NCBI GenBank assembly: GCA_949825025.1
Contig: OX463781.1
Location: forward strand, 28,157,192-28,221,191
Direction of reading: 5' to 3'
DNA length: 64,000 nt
Origin: Siphlonurus alternatus
Taxonomy: Eukaryota > Arthropoda > Insecta > Ephemeroptera > Siphlonuridae
Notes under the pieces: model-generated
Database searches by the model: none
What the model was told of the DNA's origin: nothing
Seen by the model: the letters and a program-made list of their open reading frames with translations, nothing else
Made by a program: the position numbers and the translations under genes
Shown here: positions 1 through 13,337 of the stretch, in pieces
How positions within the stretch are numbered: the first letter of the stretch is position 1
Layout: every line of letters begins with the position of its first letter

Positions 1-369
1 TTAAGGGCTGATGGTAGGGGCTGAAGCAATAATGACTCGCCAAGTTTCCTGCCTTTCTATCTGAGTCTCATCTCATTTACACCTCGCCCTCAGTCTGTAG
101 ATTACATTATGTCCAATAGACTGCCCGGTGCGATATTTCATTGTTCTGAGTTTCATTCCAGCAGTGATCTTATCAAAACACCTCGCCATTATTACATTGG
201 CCGCCCTGTTCCACCTTTGCAGATCCGATCTACCCACTCTATCCAAAAAGAGATGCCGCTCCTTCTATACAATATTTGCTCTGCAACAAAACTTCAGATA
301 TATAATAAGATTGAATCAAAAGTTTTATAAAACGATTTGCAGCTGCTTTTTTCGTTAAAAGTATTGATC

Positions 370-660
370 AAACAAATCGATCTGGTGAAGAACCCTCCAG
401 TTTGTTGAAGTTAAGACAGGGAGCGCGGCTCATTGCTCTGCAGGTGCGAGGACGAGATGTAATTACTATACACGCGGCGCGATGTGCCGATAGCCGCTTG
501 ATTGCTGCCTTAGCATTCCGACAATGTTGAGGCCCGCGGCTCGCTCTCCGACTATCATTACCATCTGAACGTTCGCCAACAGCCGCCATCACTATATACT
601 TTCCACGGGCACAGACACGCAAAATATCAACAGAATTATAGCGAGTGTACTGCTGCCATC
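370..660. promoter_or_regulatory. GC-rich block, candidate regulatory element
   Basis: About 290 bp of balanced to GC-rich complex sequence in an AT-rich desert. It holds a homeodomain-type core (GTAATTAC), Sox-like ACAATG and an E-box CATCTG. No reading frame is convincing on either strand. Calling it regulatory is an inference from composition and the FoxB neighbourhood. Confidence 0.25.
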
Positions 661-721
661 ACACCTCGGAACTGGGGTAACGTTACCCCTTTCAGACATT
701 AAGTACAAATTAATACTTATA

Positions 722-815
722 AGTTTTCACATGACAGTATACATGTGATCCTTTGACAGGCCTCATAAGAACAACATTACCTGTCATCAACAGATCCGTA
801 TCATCATTTGAATGC
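722..815. mobile_element. Degenerate copy of the short GACGGTGTTTAAT MITE family
   Basis: Shares CACATGACAGT, CCTCATAAGAA(C/T)AACATTA and CATCAACAGATCCGTAT with the copies at about 7710-7815 and 62464-62569. It is the most decayed of the three; its inverted arms are only partly paired. Confidence 0.5.
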
Positions 816-1775
816 TACAGTTTGGCAGAAGCGAGCAGAGGATTTAGTTTGTCGATAAAAAAAACAAAACAAAAAAAAACAAGTTCACCTTTTTAGAAGA
901 TCAAGTTGTCCCCAAAAAATTGAAGGAACCATCACGCGTGGGACGGTTCGACAACTATTTTTCATTTTTAATTTCTTAATATATAATTATACAGTAATTA
1001 CAAAGGAATGAAGCTACCGGTTCATAATATTTCTGTCATTAAAACAGAAATTAACAATTTTGTTGGTTTTCAAAATATATTTCAAGTTACAACATAATAG
1101 CTATAATTATTAGTAATGTACATTAATTTGGAGGTGTTTTTCCTTTGATTTTGGTGTGATGGCACTGCAGCGAGCTTAATGATCTGCTGGTCCAGCAGTT
1201 TCACCTCCCTTTGAAGATGTTATCGTCCGGGTAAATGATTGCCCCATAATTTATCTTAGCTAACAGTTTATAATGTGAAAGAAAGCATTGAAATTTGTTT
1301 GTGTTGACCTTAACGCACATAAAACTATCAATATCACGCTGTAAAAGCCAGCGGTGCTTTAACACACACGCGTGGGGTGCACTTCTATATAAGTCCATAT
1401 ATATTGTAAATATATTAGCAGTAACCCAGCAAGTATAGAAGAATATTTTTAAGTACCAAAGAAATATAATTATCTGACTCAAGTAACAAGAATTTAACTT
1501 CAACTCCATCCCATCTCAAACTTTCAAATAAAGCACCTTTCAATGTCTGTTATATAAGATACATTATGCATAATAATATATGTACAGATTTTGCGAAAAA
1601 GAAATTTCAAATTATACAATAATAAATAATAATTGTTTATTGGTTTAGTAAATATAACAAAGATTGAAGAAAAAAGATACAAAGAAAATGCTGATTAAAC
1701 TTATTGATTAATTGCTTTAAGAAAATTTAGTGTTAATGCTTATTTGGAAATAATAAAGTTTCTGGTTCATTTATA

Positions 1776-1939
1776 CAGGCGCGGATCCAGGGGGGCTGGG
1801 GGGGCTGTAGCCCCCCCCCTGAAATTTTGGATGTAACATGGGCAATATAGGCATTTCCCCCACTCCAATTTTTTTTAACATTGGCCTTATGGAGACAGCC
1901 CCCCCCCCCCCCCGAAATTTTTTTCTGGATCCGCGCCTG
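1776..1939. mobile_element. hAT-type MITE with 8-bp target duplication
   Basis: Perfect 15-bp terminal inverted repeats (CAGGCGCGGATCCAG at 1776-1790, complement at 1925-1939) are flanked by the direct repeat CATTTATA (1768-1775 and 1940-1947). The 164-bp body holds G-runs and C-runs (poly-C about 1898-1914) and no coding capacity. An 8-bp duplication with CA...TG ends fits the hAT superfamily. Confidence 0.85.
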
Positions 1940-2704
1940 CATTTATATAGTTGACGTGTCAAAAAACCTATTCATTCAAAGTTTTTTCACAAATGTAGAC
2001 TTGGAAATAATTAATTTATATAGTTATTAAACTTTTTAAAGAGATTTGCTGAGAGGTATACTGTCCATGTGCATGTGAAATTGCAACGGCATCGCTGATG
2101 GTATATAAATATAGGATGGTCAGAAACCTTACACTTCCGGCTACTTCCGGAGAAAATATCATAATATAAATTTTACTACAAACCTCTCATTTAATGCTTT
2201 TTTATTTAGAAGCCAAAGACGGCAAAGATACCAAGTTAAAAACAAACTTGGAAAAGTTATAACGCTAACGTAATCCATGCTATACAGCCTTAATTGATCG
2301 AAGTAAAATTTGAATTTGTATTTCTTAAAATAGTTTGAGCAGCTATAGCGATCATGCAGTTGAACATGCCTGCAGCTATAATCAAAATATTGCAAATTTA
2401 TTTCAAGTTGCTTTTAATTAACTTTCCTTTATTTCTTCTTAAGATTTTGTAAAAAATATAAAAATATAATATAAAAAATATTAAGAATTAGAAATTAGAG
2501 CATAAAAATTAATAATTATATGGATTTCACGGCATTGTAGTAAAAACTGTAAAAAGAAAATATAGAATTTATAATTTTAGGATTTTTTTATGGAAAAAAG
2601 TAATTCTATGAAAAAATATTCAATTTGGTTAATTTGACCTGTGAAAGGTCACGTATTAAGCTGTGACCTTCTTTGCAAATCCTAATATTATTATTGTTGT
2701 GGTC

Positions 2705-2860
2705 CCATTAGCACCGCGTGAGCGTGAAAATGAGGCGGCGCTCGGGCAGCTGACATAACTCAACCGATGACGCTTATTATTTACAACAAATGTTTACAAG
2801 AAGCCGCGTGATCGGGCGGTGACATATAAAGTAGTACTTACATGAAGACCAACAGGGCGA
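2705..2860. promoter_or_regulatory. GC-rich block with forkhead-like sites
   Basis: Isolated complex sequence containing TTATTTAC and TGTTTAC (2791-2797), both close to the forkhead consensus RYAAAYA, about 8 kb from FoxB. No frame looks coding. Regulatory function, possibly autoregulation, is an inference. Confidence 0.25.
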
Positions 2861-3744
2861 ACTCGCAGGAGGGCGTACAGATAGACCTTTCCCCCTAAAA
2901 TGATTCTGAAATACATGCGTGAGATTTAATTCGATTTTTTGCCTCGCCCTCTATACGGTTTAATCCACTGCATTATAAACACAGAGGATCGGCCATATTG
3001 GCGGACAGTACAGTACGTACTGTGGTAAACTGTAGTATCATTGTAAACAAGATGGCTGCTGGTATATACATTTTTTTTTTTTAAAATACGACCCATGTAA
3101 TCGCAGCTTAAGGCGGCACTACATGTAAGAAAATCGGTTTGAAGTGCCCGCCCTGTTGCTCAGTGCCCTACACAAAGCCCTTTAATCCCATCGTATTCCA
3201 CAGCACGCAGCAAGCTCTAGACCAGCAAAAAATTTAAATCTTGCTGAATGTCGTGGCAAAAGGTATGAAAAGATTGTTTAGTATTTATTTTCAAATGCTT
3301 TAGTATAAAAAGGTGCTACAGTCAAAATGATGTCATAAGTAAAAAATAAATACAATATTTTCAATGCTAATTTTTTTTTTTTATATAAACATGATTCAGT
3401 TTCATTAATACACCATACAGACATTAGGCATCTTAGCTATAAATTAATTTTTTAGATTTATTGTTAATTTCAATTATTTATAAGCAGAATCTTAGATTGG
3501 ATTGTGCCATGCTGTCATCATTTCGACGAGCCGTTAATGTTAATTTGCATTTTGTATTTATATTCTGAGAAACATCTAGGTCGCGTCCATGAACAATCCA
3601 ATTAGGAAGTTTCAAAAGTTACAGTACCCTATAATAATAACATTGTGCTTAATTAAGTACAAAAAAACAACGAATAACATTGACTTGGTTTATATTTATA
3701 TAAAATTAGGCACTTAATTGCTGCACCCTTACTGCAGTAGAGTG

Positions 3745-4035
3745 ACACATTGCCCAGAATCACGCGGCGGCCACACGTCACCGATCAACCTCATGGATAC
3801 CGGACCGTCGTCTGATAAGCCTTTGACGGTCCACCGCGGCTCGGCTCCGGGCTAATATTTACTCTATTTAGAGCGCGGTGGTTGCGTGTCACGCCAACGT
3901 TACGCCATCAGAAGGGCCCCGGGGTGAAGCTGACAGCTTAAATACCGAGTGGGCCGGCGCCTCGTCCACCGGAGCGCCACCTACCGACGTGTAATTACAG
4001 AGCGTGATCACAAAGTTCGTGCTGAGACACGGAAG
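3745..4035. promoter_or_regulatory. GC-rich block, candidate regulatory element
   Basis: The most sharply bounded of the GC-rich blocks: about 290 bp of complex GC-rich sequence between stretches of nearly pure AT. No open frame spans it, so a coding exon is unlikely. A conserved non-coding element is the best guess. Confidence 0.28.
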
Positions 4036-5204
4036 ATCCGTATCACAGTCGTAGGAAACTTTTGTTTATATTATACATGTGGCTTTGTTGATCTTGTTTT
4101 TGCTTATTTGTGTGAAATTTAAATGTTAATTAATAGCTCTTTAAGCAATTATGACGTTGCTCCATTTACATTTTGTCATTGATTTTTTTATTAATTAAAA
4201 AACAGTAATTAATTTTATATTTTCAATCAAATTAACATTATTACAAAATATATTTTTATTATTATGTACTATAATTATTATATATAATTATTTTATAATA
4301 CAGAATTAATATGTTTAATATTCATGCAGTACAGTAAAAGTGACAAATCACGAATAATTAACATATTATTTTATTTTATTATTATTTTATTTATTATTAT
4401 TATTATTAATTATATACTATTGAACACTGAAATCTTACAAAAAAATCACTTTTTTTTTTAAGAAAAGTATTGCATTTTGGAAAGAAGAGTTCTAATGTTT
4501 TCAGGGATGATATATTATTAATTTCAGCTAGAGTCACGTCCAGGGAAGCTATAAACTTATCGTGATGAGTGACGTCAACACAGAAAAGTGTAATTAAACA
4601 AGTTTGGTTATTGTTTCGCAAAAATATATTTATATGACCAACGACCAAAATTCTGGTCACACCAACGAAAGCGTTAATTTAATCTCGTTTTTATTCGTTC
4701 TTTCAATACAAAAGACAGGTGTTTATACAATTGAATAGAAATATTTACGCTTGTAATTACTGCAGTATTGTGTCAGTTTGATGAAGGAAACAAAGGAACC
4801 GCAGTCAGATATTTTCATTGACTTGGTAATACAAAGTAAGCCCAACAAAGCAACTTGAGAGACCGCAGCAGCGTAAATATCACCGTTCTTTTGTTTTCAA
4901 GTATTGTTTGTCATGATTTGATTACTGTATGTAAATCGTCTTGGTTTTATCATTCACTTACCTCGGTACATGAGTGCCAACTCATTAAACTTATCACATA
5001 CATAACAAAAGTTAATTTATTTTTACAAGTAATTTGGTACAATAATATATCAATATATATAATATGTGTACAGAGTTCTAGGAATTATGGTTATTGTTAC
5101 TTAACACACAACTTTTGCTTATTAATATCTACTCTTTGCAGTATCATGCGGTTATTATAACAAGTTTAACAATAGGTTACATATTGTTGGAGCACTCACA
5201 ACAA

Positions 5205-5360
5205 TACAACCCCGCGGCCGTCAGTCGATTTATATTGTTATCTTCTTTGTTGTACCGCTGGCGTCGACCAAACATTGCGACGAGCTGAGATGATAAGAGG
5301 GCGTGTCCGCCGCTCCAATCAAGTGATATAATCATCGCCGCTCGTCGTTTTATGAACCCC
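5205..5360. promoter_or_regulatory. GC-rich block, candidate regulatory element
   Basis: Contains Sox-like and GATA-like words (ATTGTTATC, GATGATAAG), dense CpG and a TTAATTA at its edge. No coding frame is credible. The assignment rests on composition only. Confidence 0.22.
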
Positions 5361-5682
5361 TTAAAGAGTTAATTACTAACAACCAATCTATATAATAATT
5401 ATAATTGGTGGAGATTCGTTATTGAAACTTTTTTTTCGTAGATTGCTCGTTTTTTAACTTAAAGGGACTATGATATTACTGCGCTGCTCATGTATATATA
5501 TACTGACTACATGTAATACGTTTAATTCTTATTGTTTATAGTTTTAAATTGGTTTGTCATAATAATTTGTCATATTTGGCATGTCCTATAACTGAAATTA
5601 TATGTGACATAGAACCTTGTGCTTCGCCATGCATTGAATCAGTATAGTAAAATAGCAATTTAAGCACAAGTTATATAAATAA

Positions 5683-6025
5683 CACACTAAATTTTTAGAT
5701 GCTGAATTGGTTTCAGTACTTTATGTCAGTACAAAATTGCTCCAGTCAGTACAAAATTTCTCTAGTTTCATCTTACATCCAGCACTTTTGACCTATAAAA
5801 CACTTAATCCAAGTACAAATTTGGTACTGAAAAAATAGAGTCAATTTTTTGTACTTTTTTTTACTCTCTTTTTGCAACTAGTACCAAATTTGTACTTGGA
5901 ATAAGTGTTTTATAGGTCAAAAGCGCTGGATGTAAGATGAAACTAGAGAAATTTTGTACTGACTGGAGCAATTTTGTACTGACATAAAGTACTGAAACCA
6001 ATTCAGCATCTAAAAATTTAGTGTG
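5683..6025. mobile_element. Hairpin MITE (near-perfect 343-bp palindrome)
   Basis: Begins CACACTAAATTTTTAGATGC and ends with its complement. The arms, about 140 nt each, are almost perfectly complementary around a short AT-rich loop near 5830-5880. No coding capacity. No clear target duplication beyond AA. Confidence 0.75.
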
Positions 6026-7344
6026 AAGTTACATTTAAAGTAGCAGTTACAATTTCATCAATTCCCCACAAGCAATTTGACTTGCCAATAAAAAATAAAA
6101 AAATTCATTGCAAAGGTACACTAAAGGTATTTTTTTATCTTCCCTGAATAGATAATCCCTTATCTCTGAAATTTATTCGATTTTAATCGGCTGCACCTGA
6201 GTGACCTTTCTCCACTATAAATCAGGTGGAGATAAGGTTATGTTATAGGGATGAACAGCTGATGACCAGGAGGATTTTTTTTTAATAAATATATGTTTTT
6301 AGCTAACATCCGAGTTGTAAAAACAATTTAAATCTAGGAATCATAAATCAATGTTCTCCGCCAAGATTTGTTAAACAAATCTTGTTCTCCGCTAAGCACA
6401 AGTTTTATTTAAAAAAAAAAAAAAAAAAAAGTTTGCATTGGAATATGGAGTAATCTGATAATCTGATGCAATTAAGATTATATTTCTTATAGATATTTAC
6501 AATTTTTTGAAATTTGAATGAGATTACAACGATGAAATATAAGTTATTTAATTTTATGAAATTTAAAGTTTTTTATACTTGTCAATCGTTGTAATATCAG
6601 TCAAATGGTAGCCAGTGCTTTTTAATTGCAGCATAATTATTAATCTACGAAAAATAGCACAGTGACGTTCCCTTTCTCCTGGTCTAAAATTGTAATATGT
6701 TTCGCAAACGGTACATAATTTACTTCTCAAGTACAAAAATAAATTATAACAAAATCTCTAAACATATAGCATGGCCATGCATGCAGCAATTAATTTTATT
6801 TTTAAAAACCCACCCAGTAACAAGGCAAGGTTAATATAATTTTATGATGTTTAATGTATCCAAATTAAATGTTATGAGCACAATAATAATGTAGTACTAG
6901 ATTATTATACCAAAAATACAAGATTACATATCTGGCCATACTTAATATTATACAAGATTGTGATATTTTAGCACAACCTATTTACACTTAAATATTTTTA
7001 AAAATTATAATTTTCCGTTGTATAAAATATTTTTATATAAAACGTGACTTAATTGTTACCTTCCGCGTCAAATTAATGAGAGATGAGTTGCTAATAACTG
7101 CAATTTTGTTTTTTGAGGAAGTGTACATAATATTAAAATTAAATTTCACATGCTTCTCATGCTTAAAATACAGACATGAACATAGTCAACGCTAATAAAT
7201 ACAAGCTTTACGGTTGGTGACAGCAGTAAAATTGCAACCTTAATTCTTGTGTTGATATTAATCTAGTGCGTTAATCATAGATAAAGCGGAAAACATAGGT
7301 ATAGATATGGATACACAGATAAAGGTCTATTAGCTGAAAACACA

Positions 7345-7510
7345 GGGGGAGGAGTCGGTAATTGATCGACGGGCGTGACAGTCGAGGAAACATTGGCGGA
7401 GTTCACCCTGCAAAGTGTCGGCCGGCTCTTCGCGGGGCACCTGCTAGCTCTTACCCCCGCGGGGCACCAGTGGAGAAGAGGAAGGAGGGGGTCTTTTTCG
7501 AGGAGCCTGC
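7345..7510. promoter_or_regulatory. GC-rich block, candidate regulatory element or exon
   Basis: A short GC-rich block with two CGCGGGGCACC-like direct repeats (about 7430 and 7460). Short frames cross it on both strands, none with recognisable domains. Regulatory element preferred; an orphan exon cannot be excluded. Confidence 0.2.
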
Positions 7511-7709
7511 CTTTACAAAATGTCATCGCAATATTATGAAAACTGATAATTCTGATAAATTTTGTGGGGTGAATCCTTAATTCCATTATATTATCATTAG
7601 TAAACTCGATGGATATATCCTAATATTATAACATGGTTATTGGTTATCAATGATTTAGCCTCCGAGTTTTCTGATAAAATTAAAAAAGAATATAAATGTG
7701 AGCCAATTA

Positions 7710-7815
7710 CTAACGTTCACATGACGGTGTTTAATGCGGATTCATTCATGACGACGCCTCATAAGAATAACATTATCCGTCGTCAACGAATATTTTTAAA
7801 CACTGTCATATGACA
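7710..7815. mobile_element. Short GACGGTGTTTAAT MITE
   Basis: Inverted arms (CACATGACGGTGTTTAATGC ... complement near 7798-7812) surround CCTCATAAGAATAACATTATC. It closely matches, in opposite orientation, the copy at 62464-62569. Confidence 0.65.
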
Positions 7816-9634
7816 TTCATATGAATGTTAAATGTATAGTAAATTTAGCTCAGCATCTTATAAATATAAAGTACATAAATATTATCAAATACAAATATTA
7901 AGATAATTTCTTGTAATGAAAATTTCGAAATTCAACATTACAGAAAATTGATGTTCATGTGACAGGAGCTTTACAAAGCTTAATTCTTTTGTCAGCAGGA
8001 GCGTAATATGTGGGAGAATAAATGAAAAGAAAAAACTATCAAAAAAACGTTGGTAAAGAAATGTTAAAAATGCTATAAACTGCATGGTTGAATGCAGTTT
8101 TGGATTTTCATATTTTCACATTTTGTGTATAAATTTTACAACCTGTTTTGTTTTGTTTTTTTTCCACCCTAAAATTATCACAATATAATAATCACTCCAC
8201 AAGCTCATGTTATGATGCGATGTAAATAAATGTGTTATAATACTTCATTTTTTTTTTCTGTGCTTACATTAAATATATATAGAAGCCAGCGTTGCACTAA
8301 ATTGCATATGCAGTGAGGCGCATCATTTGTTTGTATATTTGATTTTTATTTATATGTGGTTATCATAAAAAATAAACAAACAAAAAACAGACCATAAAAC
8401 TATGCATTAGAAAAGGATATTTTTCGATTGAATGATTCTCACAGCCACGTATTTCATCGTTTCTTGATTTTTCAGTGAAAATATGTATGGCTAAATCATT
8501 TGGATAATTATTACATTCAACTCGGGAAAGCACGAACGTTTGCTTTTTGTTTGTTACGCAGTCTATATGAAGGCGTAGCTAATTTGGAATTTTTTTGGGA
8601 TAGAAGAAATGCTCTTCTTATATACATTTCCCTTTCAAAATTGCATGATAATTATAATATTCTCTTTGTCTCTTGAGAGCTATATAATATTGTAGCAAAT
8701 CAGGCAGGGGTGACGTTCGAGCGATCCCGAAGTGTACACATAGATTAGTATGATATCGTACGTTTGACCAGTTGGCTGTTGGCATCAGTCTTCTATTATA
8801 ATTGGTTTCAAATTTGTCTTACGTTTATATGTACTCATGGACCCCATGAAATCAATGTGGTAATAATAAAATTGGACGGATGTATTTTCTTCACACCCCA
8901 AATTGAATCTTTACATCGTCATTTATATAATTGGAGCTGAATCGTCGGCAAATCAAGCAAGGATAACATCGAGCTGTCCCCATCAGGTGTTTTTAGCATT
9001 GCAAGGTAGCGGTGCAAGAATGGATTTGTCTAAATTCGGTTCTATTATAACAGAGCATTATTGTGTCAATTATTATTGTCGGATATTAGCTGTTCCCTCT
9101 ATATATTTTGGAAGTGACACGATACAATTTTTCTTACAATTTTGCTTTCAATAAATTTTTATTTCATCCTGTAAACAATTTAATTTTTTTTTCTTGCAAT
9201 GGAGTTATAATATATAAAACCTATAAATGAATTGAAAGCAAAAATCGCATGTGCAAGTCGCTTTCAAGTCATCTGAGAAGAACCAAAAATTCATATTGAG
9301 GCAAATGGAAGTAAAATTCGTGTTGTATCAGCTTTTATTTATACTTCGTTGCAAGTAATACGCTGATTGATCTATTGTAATTATATAGTAACTTTTCATC
9401 ACCATGGTAAATTGAGGAACGAATTCCACAGGGATGTAGAAGTGTATATAAGAGTTATTTCATCCACCCAATATATACTAACAGAAATCTTTTCACGGCT
9501 CTAAGCTCTAAGTCAACAAATCCAGCACATTTATATTTAAATGCTTGTTTTAATTAGAAAATGTTATGGAGATTTTTTTATGAATAATTCTTTGTATTGC
9601 TGATGGATGTAAAATATACAGAAATGTTGAATTT

Positions 9635-9678
<44 letters not shown>

Positions 9679-10821
9679 TATAAGCTTGAAGCATAAAATT
9701 AAATTTATACACCAATTAAAATAATGATTGATGTAAGAATGAGCTAACGATGCAGAAATGCATGAATAATTAAGCATGATTGAATTACACCGTAAGATTT
9801 GACTTTAAACACGTTCTGAACTAATTTGTTCTATATTATAAATTAAATTAATTTAAATTTAATAATATTTAGTTTATTGGAACCTAGAAATTGTTAATTA
9901 ATTAAAATTTACTTCGAATTTCACATCAAGCAGAGAAGAAAAAATGTTCTGCGTGTCAAAATTAAATTATCTTAAATATTTTCATGGGCTGTTTTTAATT
10001 CAAATTTATTTTATTAAAATTTACATATAAATTATTATTGTTAGATTAATTAAATATTTTATCGAAAACAACACAAATAATTATCTTATCATCATTACTA
10101 GTAATAAAAATTTATCGTCATAATTACGTCTTTAGAAAAATCAAGATTTTATTTTTATTGTAATTTATGATGCTGAATTTCCAATAAAATAATGGACAGG
10201 TAAACATTTAACCAACGATTTCTTAAGAGAGTTAACTACGCCATCTTTTAGAGAAAACTTGAAACTCTGAGTTATATATAAGATTATTCATATTATAATA
10301 TTATGTCATGCAATACAATATTTAATTTGATAAAAGTGATTACTTTAACTGTTGTTCCCCTTGATGTCCTACCAGCAGGGGTTGATGGGGGTGAGTTTTG
10401 TAGCAGCACCCCGCGTGCCCAGACACGGTTGTTATACTGTATGAGGTCTAACCAATCAAATCAAACGAGCAATATTGATTAGAGAAATTTCATTATTTTG
10501 GAAACCTCCATTTAATAATAAACTGTAATTACAACCATGGCAACATATTTATAACTCAGAAGCCTCTTCTTTTACAAGCTGCTAGTAAAATTAATATAGT
10601 CTATACACAAAATGATGCACTAAAAACTTTTGAGAAAATTATTTATAATTTAATTACTTGAAATGAAATAACATTATTTTTGTTCATATAAACAAGATCA
10701 CATTGGTGGGAAATTTGTAGTAAAGAAAAAAAGGGATTTTTGTTTTAAAAAAAGACTTGCCCCGTGGAGCTATAGTTCTTTTTACACTTCAGAGATCACA
10801 CGGTGGCCAACACAGGAGGCG

Positions 10822-11709
10822 TTACGTCACATCCTGAGTTGCAGAACGTCCAAGGCTGCTCAGGGACACCACAGAGTCGGACGAGCATGAGGACGAGTCC
10901 TCCTCCACGTCCAGAGACGATGAGGGCACGTCTGCAAGGGCCGGTGGTGGCGCTGCCTCTAGCGGGAAGGCTCCGAGTCTCTGGTGAGGGTGCATCATCG
11001 CCGCAGCGGCCGCGTGGAGCAAGTGTGGCGAAGGCAGGGACAAAAGAGGCTGGGGCTTCACGGGCATCGCCGGACCACACGAGTTCGAGAAGGCTGCTGC
11101 TGCGGCTGCCGCGGCCGCTAGAAAGGCGGGGTGGAACGCGAGCAGGGGTGGCAGTCCACAATGGGTTGGGGAGAAGTGGTGACGCAGCCACGCAGGGGGC
11201 AGAATAGGTTGGGGCACGGCGAGACCATGTTGTGACTGCGGTGGAGGCGGCGACGTGTTCATGATGCTCTCAATGCTGAATGGAGTCTTGAAAGACGACG
11301 GAGCCGGCTCTGGAGACGGTCGGCGTGGAACGTGAGAACTCTCTGATGGCATGGACGCTTTCAGTGGTCCATTAGTAAGCTTGAATCTCTTACGTCTTCT
11401 TAAGAAGCTACCATTCTCAAACATGTCCAACGCTGAGGGATGTAGAGCCCAATAGGCACCCTTACCGGGCCGGTCTGGCCGGCGGGGGATCTTGATGAAG
11501 CAGTCGTTAAACGAGAGGTTGTGTCTGAGCGAATTCTGCCAGCGCTGCGTGTTCTTGCGGTAGTACGGGAAGCGCTCCATGATGAAGTGGTAGATGTCGG
11601 ACAGCGGCAGCATTTTCTCCGGAGAGCTCCAGATGGCCATGGCTGTCAGCGAGATGTACGAGTAGGGTGGCTTCTGGTCGCCGTACGACTCGCGGCTTGG
11701 ACGAGGCAT
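10822..11709 (-). CDS. FoxB: FoxB forkhead transcription factor, single exon
   Basis: A 295-residue intronless reading frame. Residues about 13-110 form a complete forkhead DNA-binding domain, opening [20 protein letters not shown] and containing the recognition helix [13 protein letters not shown] (59-71) and the wing [16 protein letters not shown]. The MPRPSR start and the [15 protein letters not shown] stretch are typical of arthropod FoxB (Drosophila fd96Ca/fd96Cb type). After the domain come a basic RRRKRFKL tract, an eh1-like Groucho-binding motif FSIESIM (144-150), a nine-alanine run (198-206), a second alanine run near 233-237 and an acidic/serine-rich tail. The ATG sits in a good context (ACCAAAATGC) and nothing conserved is missing. 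Known role of the family: nuclear regulator of neural and ectodermal patterning, often a repressor. A TTACAG just upstream could be the acceptor of a 5'UTR intron (inference). Long antisense frames over this gene are shadows of its GC-rich codons. Confidence 0.96.
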   Translation of the reverse strand: MPRPSRESYGDQKPPYSYISLTAMAIWSSPEKMLPLSDIYHFIMERFPYYRKNTQRWQNSLRHNLSFNDCFIKIPRRPDRPGKGAYWALHPSALDMFENGSFLRRRKRFKLTNGPLKASMPSESSHVPRRPSPEPAPSSFKTPFSIESIMNTSPPPPQSQHGLAVPQPILPPAWLRHHFSPTHCGLPPLLAFHPAFLAAAAAAAAAFSNSCGPAMPVKPQPLLSLPSPHLLHAAAAAMMHPHQRLGAFPLEAAPPPALADVPSSSLDVEEDSSSCSSDSVVSLSSLGRSATQDVT

Positions 11710-13004
11710 TTTGGTAGACCCACGTGTGCGGAGAGGGCTGTAACATCACGAGACGTGTTAGTCACCAGGTATAAACATGGCTGCAGAATTAAAGTTAACA
11801 ATTTAAAGGGTTGTCCCTGAAGTGACGATGTATGAAAATAAAACACATGTTATACTATACTCTCTATACACCATACAATTATGTGTACTAGCTGATGTCC
11901 TCTATAAATTCTAATATAATTATACTAATATACTTGCATGGGCTCCTGACATTACCAAAATGAAATCTCACAAAATGTTGGAAATACTGTTGACCGTTGT
12001 AATGTATTATATAATTGTTATAAATAAATGTAAAATCCACATAATGATTTAACACAGTGCATTTTAATTTTGAGGAATATTTACTCGTTATGATGAGAAA
12101 ACTGATTATTCTGACTTTTGTGTATCCACGTTGATTTTTTTAGAGTTGAATGCATCGATGATAAATTTTATACACTATTTTTGAAGACTTCACAAGCACG
12201 CATGAGTTTTAGAAAAATGAGTGATGAACTATGTGTATAAGAGAGGAATGTCTTATCATAAATGACTACTTTTTCATGCTCCCTGCAATGCAGCGATGAA
12301 TGAAATTTTAAATAAAAAGTTTGGTGGTTGTAAATTGTAATTTAATTTTTTATCTTATCAATTTAAAGATGTAAAACAATGAACTCGACAAAATAATTTT
12401 AAATATTGCGTATGTTATATACCTATAATAAATACATAATGGAGGAGTTTGTTGTTCATTGTCTATTTCTCATAAAACTGCAGCACGCCTGGTTTATTCG
12501 CAGGAGATCAGTATCTTTATCGAGAGATTTTTTTATTAAAACGAAAATCAGTGCATATGAATTCAGTATATTATATATTAAACAGAAATTATTTCATCAT
12601 GATACATAATAAATTATTTTATAAACTATAAATCCAACTTGTCAAATCTTTTGAAAAAAATGTATATTATATAGTATTTTAATATCTATTATACAATAAT
12701 TGCATGGATAATTTGAAAGAAAACGGTATACTGGTTTTAAATTGATCATCTAGCATTACATAATTATATTAATAAAAATAATGATACAATTTAACAACCA
12801 ATTTTTACAATTTGATATCAATTATAATCCTGAGCAAGATTTTTAAAAATCTTGGTCCTCAGACTGGCTTTTAAAAATGTTCAGAAAATACAAAACACAA
12901 CAAAGTAGAAACAACGAAGGAAATAAAAACTTCATTCCACATTCAGTAAAGATTATATGTGGATACATTTTAAAAGATCATTAGAGTAATTTACATTCAA
13001 ACCC

Positions 13005-13337
13005 ATGTCAACAATCACGGCCGGAGAATTACCTGCGCTTTGCAGCACTGCAGCTGGCGGAGGTGTCACGGAGGTGTCGTCACGTCCATCACTTGTCACC
13101 CCGTGCGCGCGGCCCGTGCGTCTGTGTGCGGCACCTGTCTGTCATCTGCACCGCCGTCCTTTGCTCACCGCCGCCGCTCCTCCCCCGCCCCTCGTGGCCA
13201 CGCGTGGTCACCGCCCGCGCGACGCGAGCACACCGGCGCGCGAGGGGCCGCCTGTAGCCCCTCCACCCGTCAGCCAGAAGAGCAGGGGGGCCAACCTCAC
13301 GGAGTTGGAGCTCATCGTAGAAATGGCAGGTTTGTGA
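13005..13337 (+). other. Very GC-rich island with open frame; candidate orphan exon or CpG island
   Basis: The most GC-rich stretch of the window. A plus-strand frame of 110 codons is open throughout and ends SQKSRGANLTELELIVEMAG, where a GGCAG|GTTTGT donor-like site lies just before the stop; the last 20 residues look more protein-like than the proline/alanine-rich part. Other frames are also open because of the GC content. No homology is recognised. A CpG island or regulatory block is equally likely. Confidence 0.2.

Larger units (their letters stand above)
1..10821. other. Intergenic desert 3' of FoxB
   Basis: No protein gene could be supported here. The DNA is AT-rich with short homopolymers and a (TA)n tract at about 9636-9670. 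It contains several small transposons and five GC-rich blocks, listed separately. Short open frames here lack domains, splice context or codon bias. Confidence 0.6.

Noticed and set aside
1733..1962. Glycine-rich frames
   Set aside because: They lie within the hAT MITE and translate its G/C runs.
10796..11207. Long frames overlapping FoxB in other frames and on the plus strand
   Set aside because: Caused by the GC-rich FoxB codons; only the minus-strand 295-residue frame has a protein domain.
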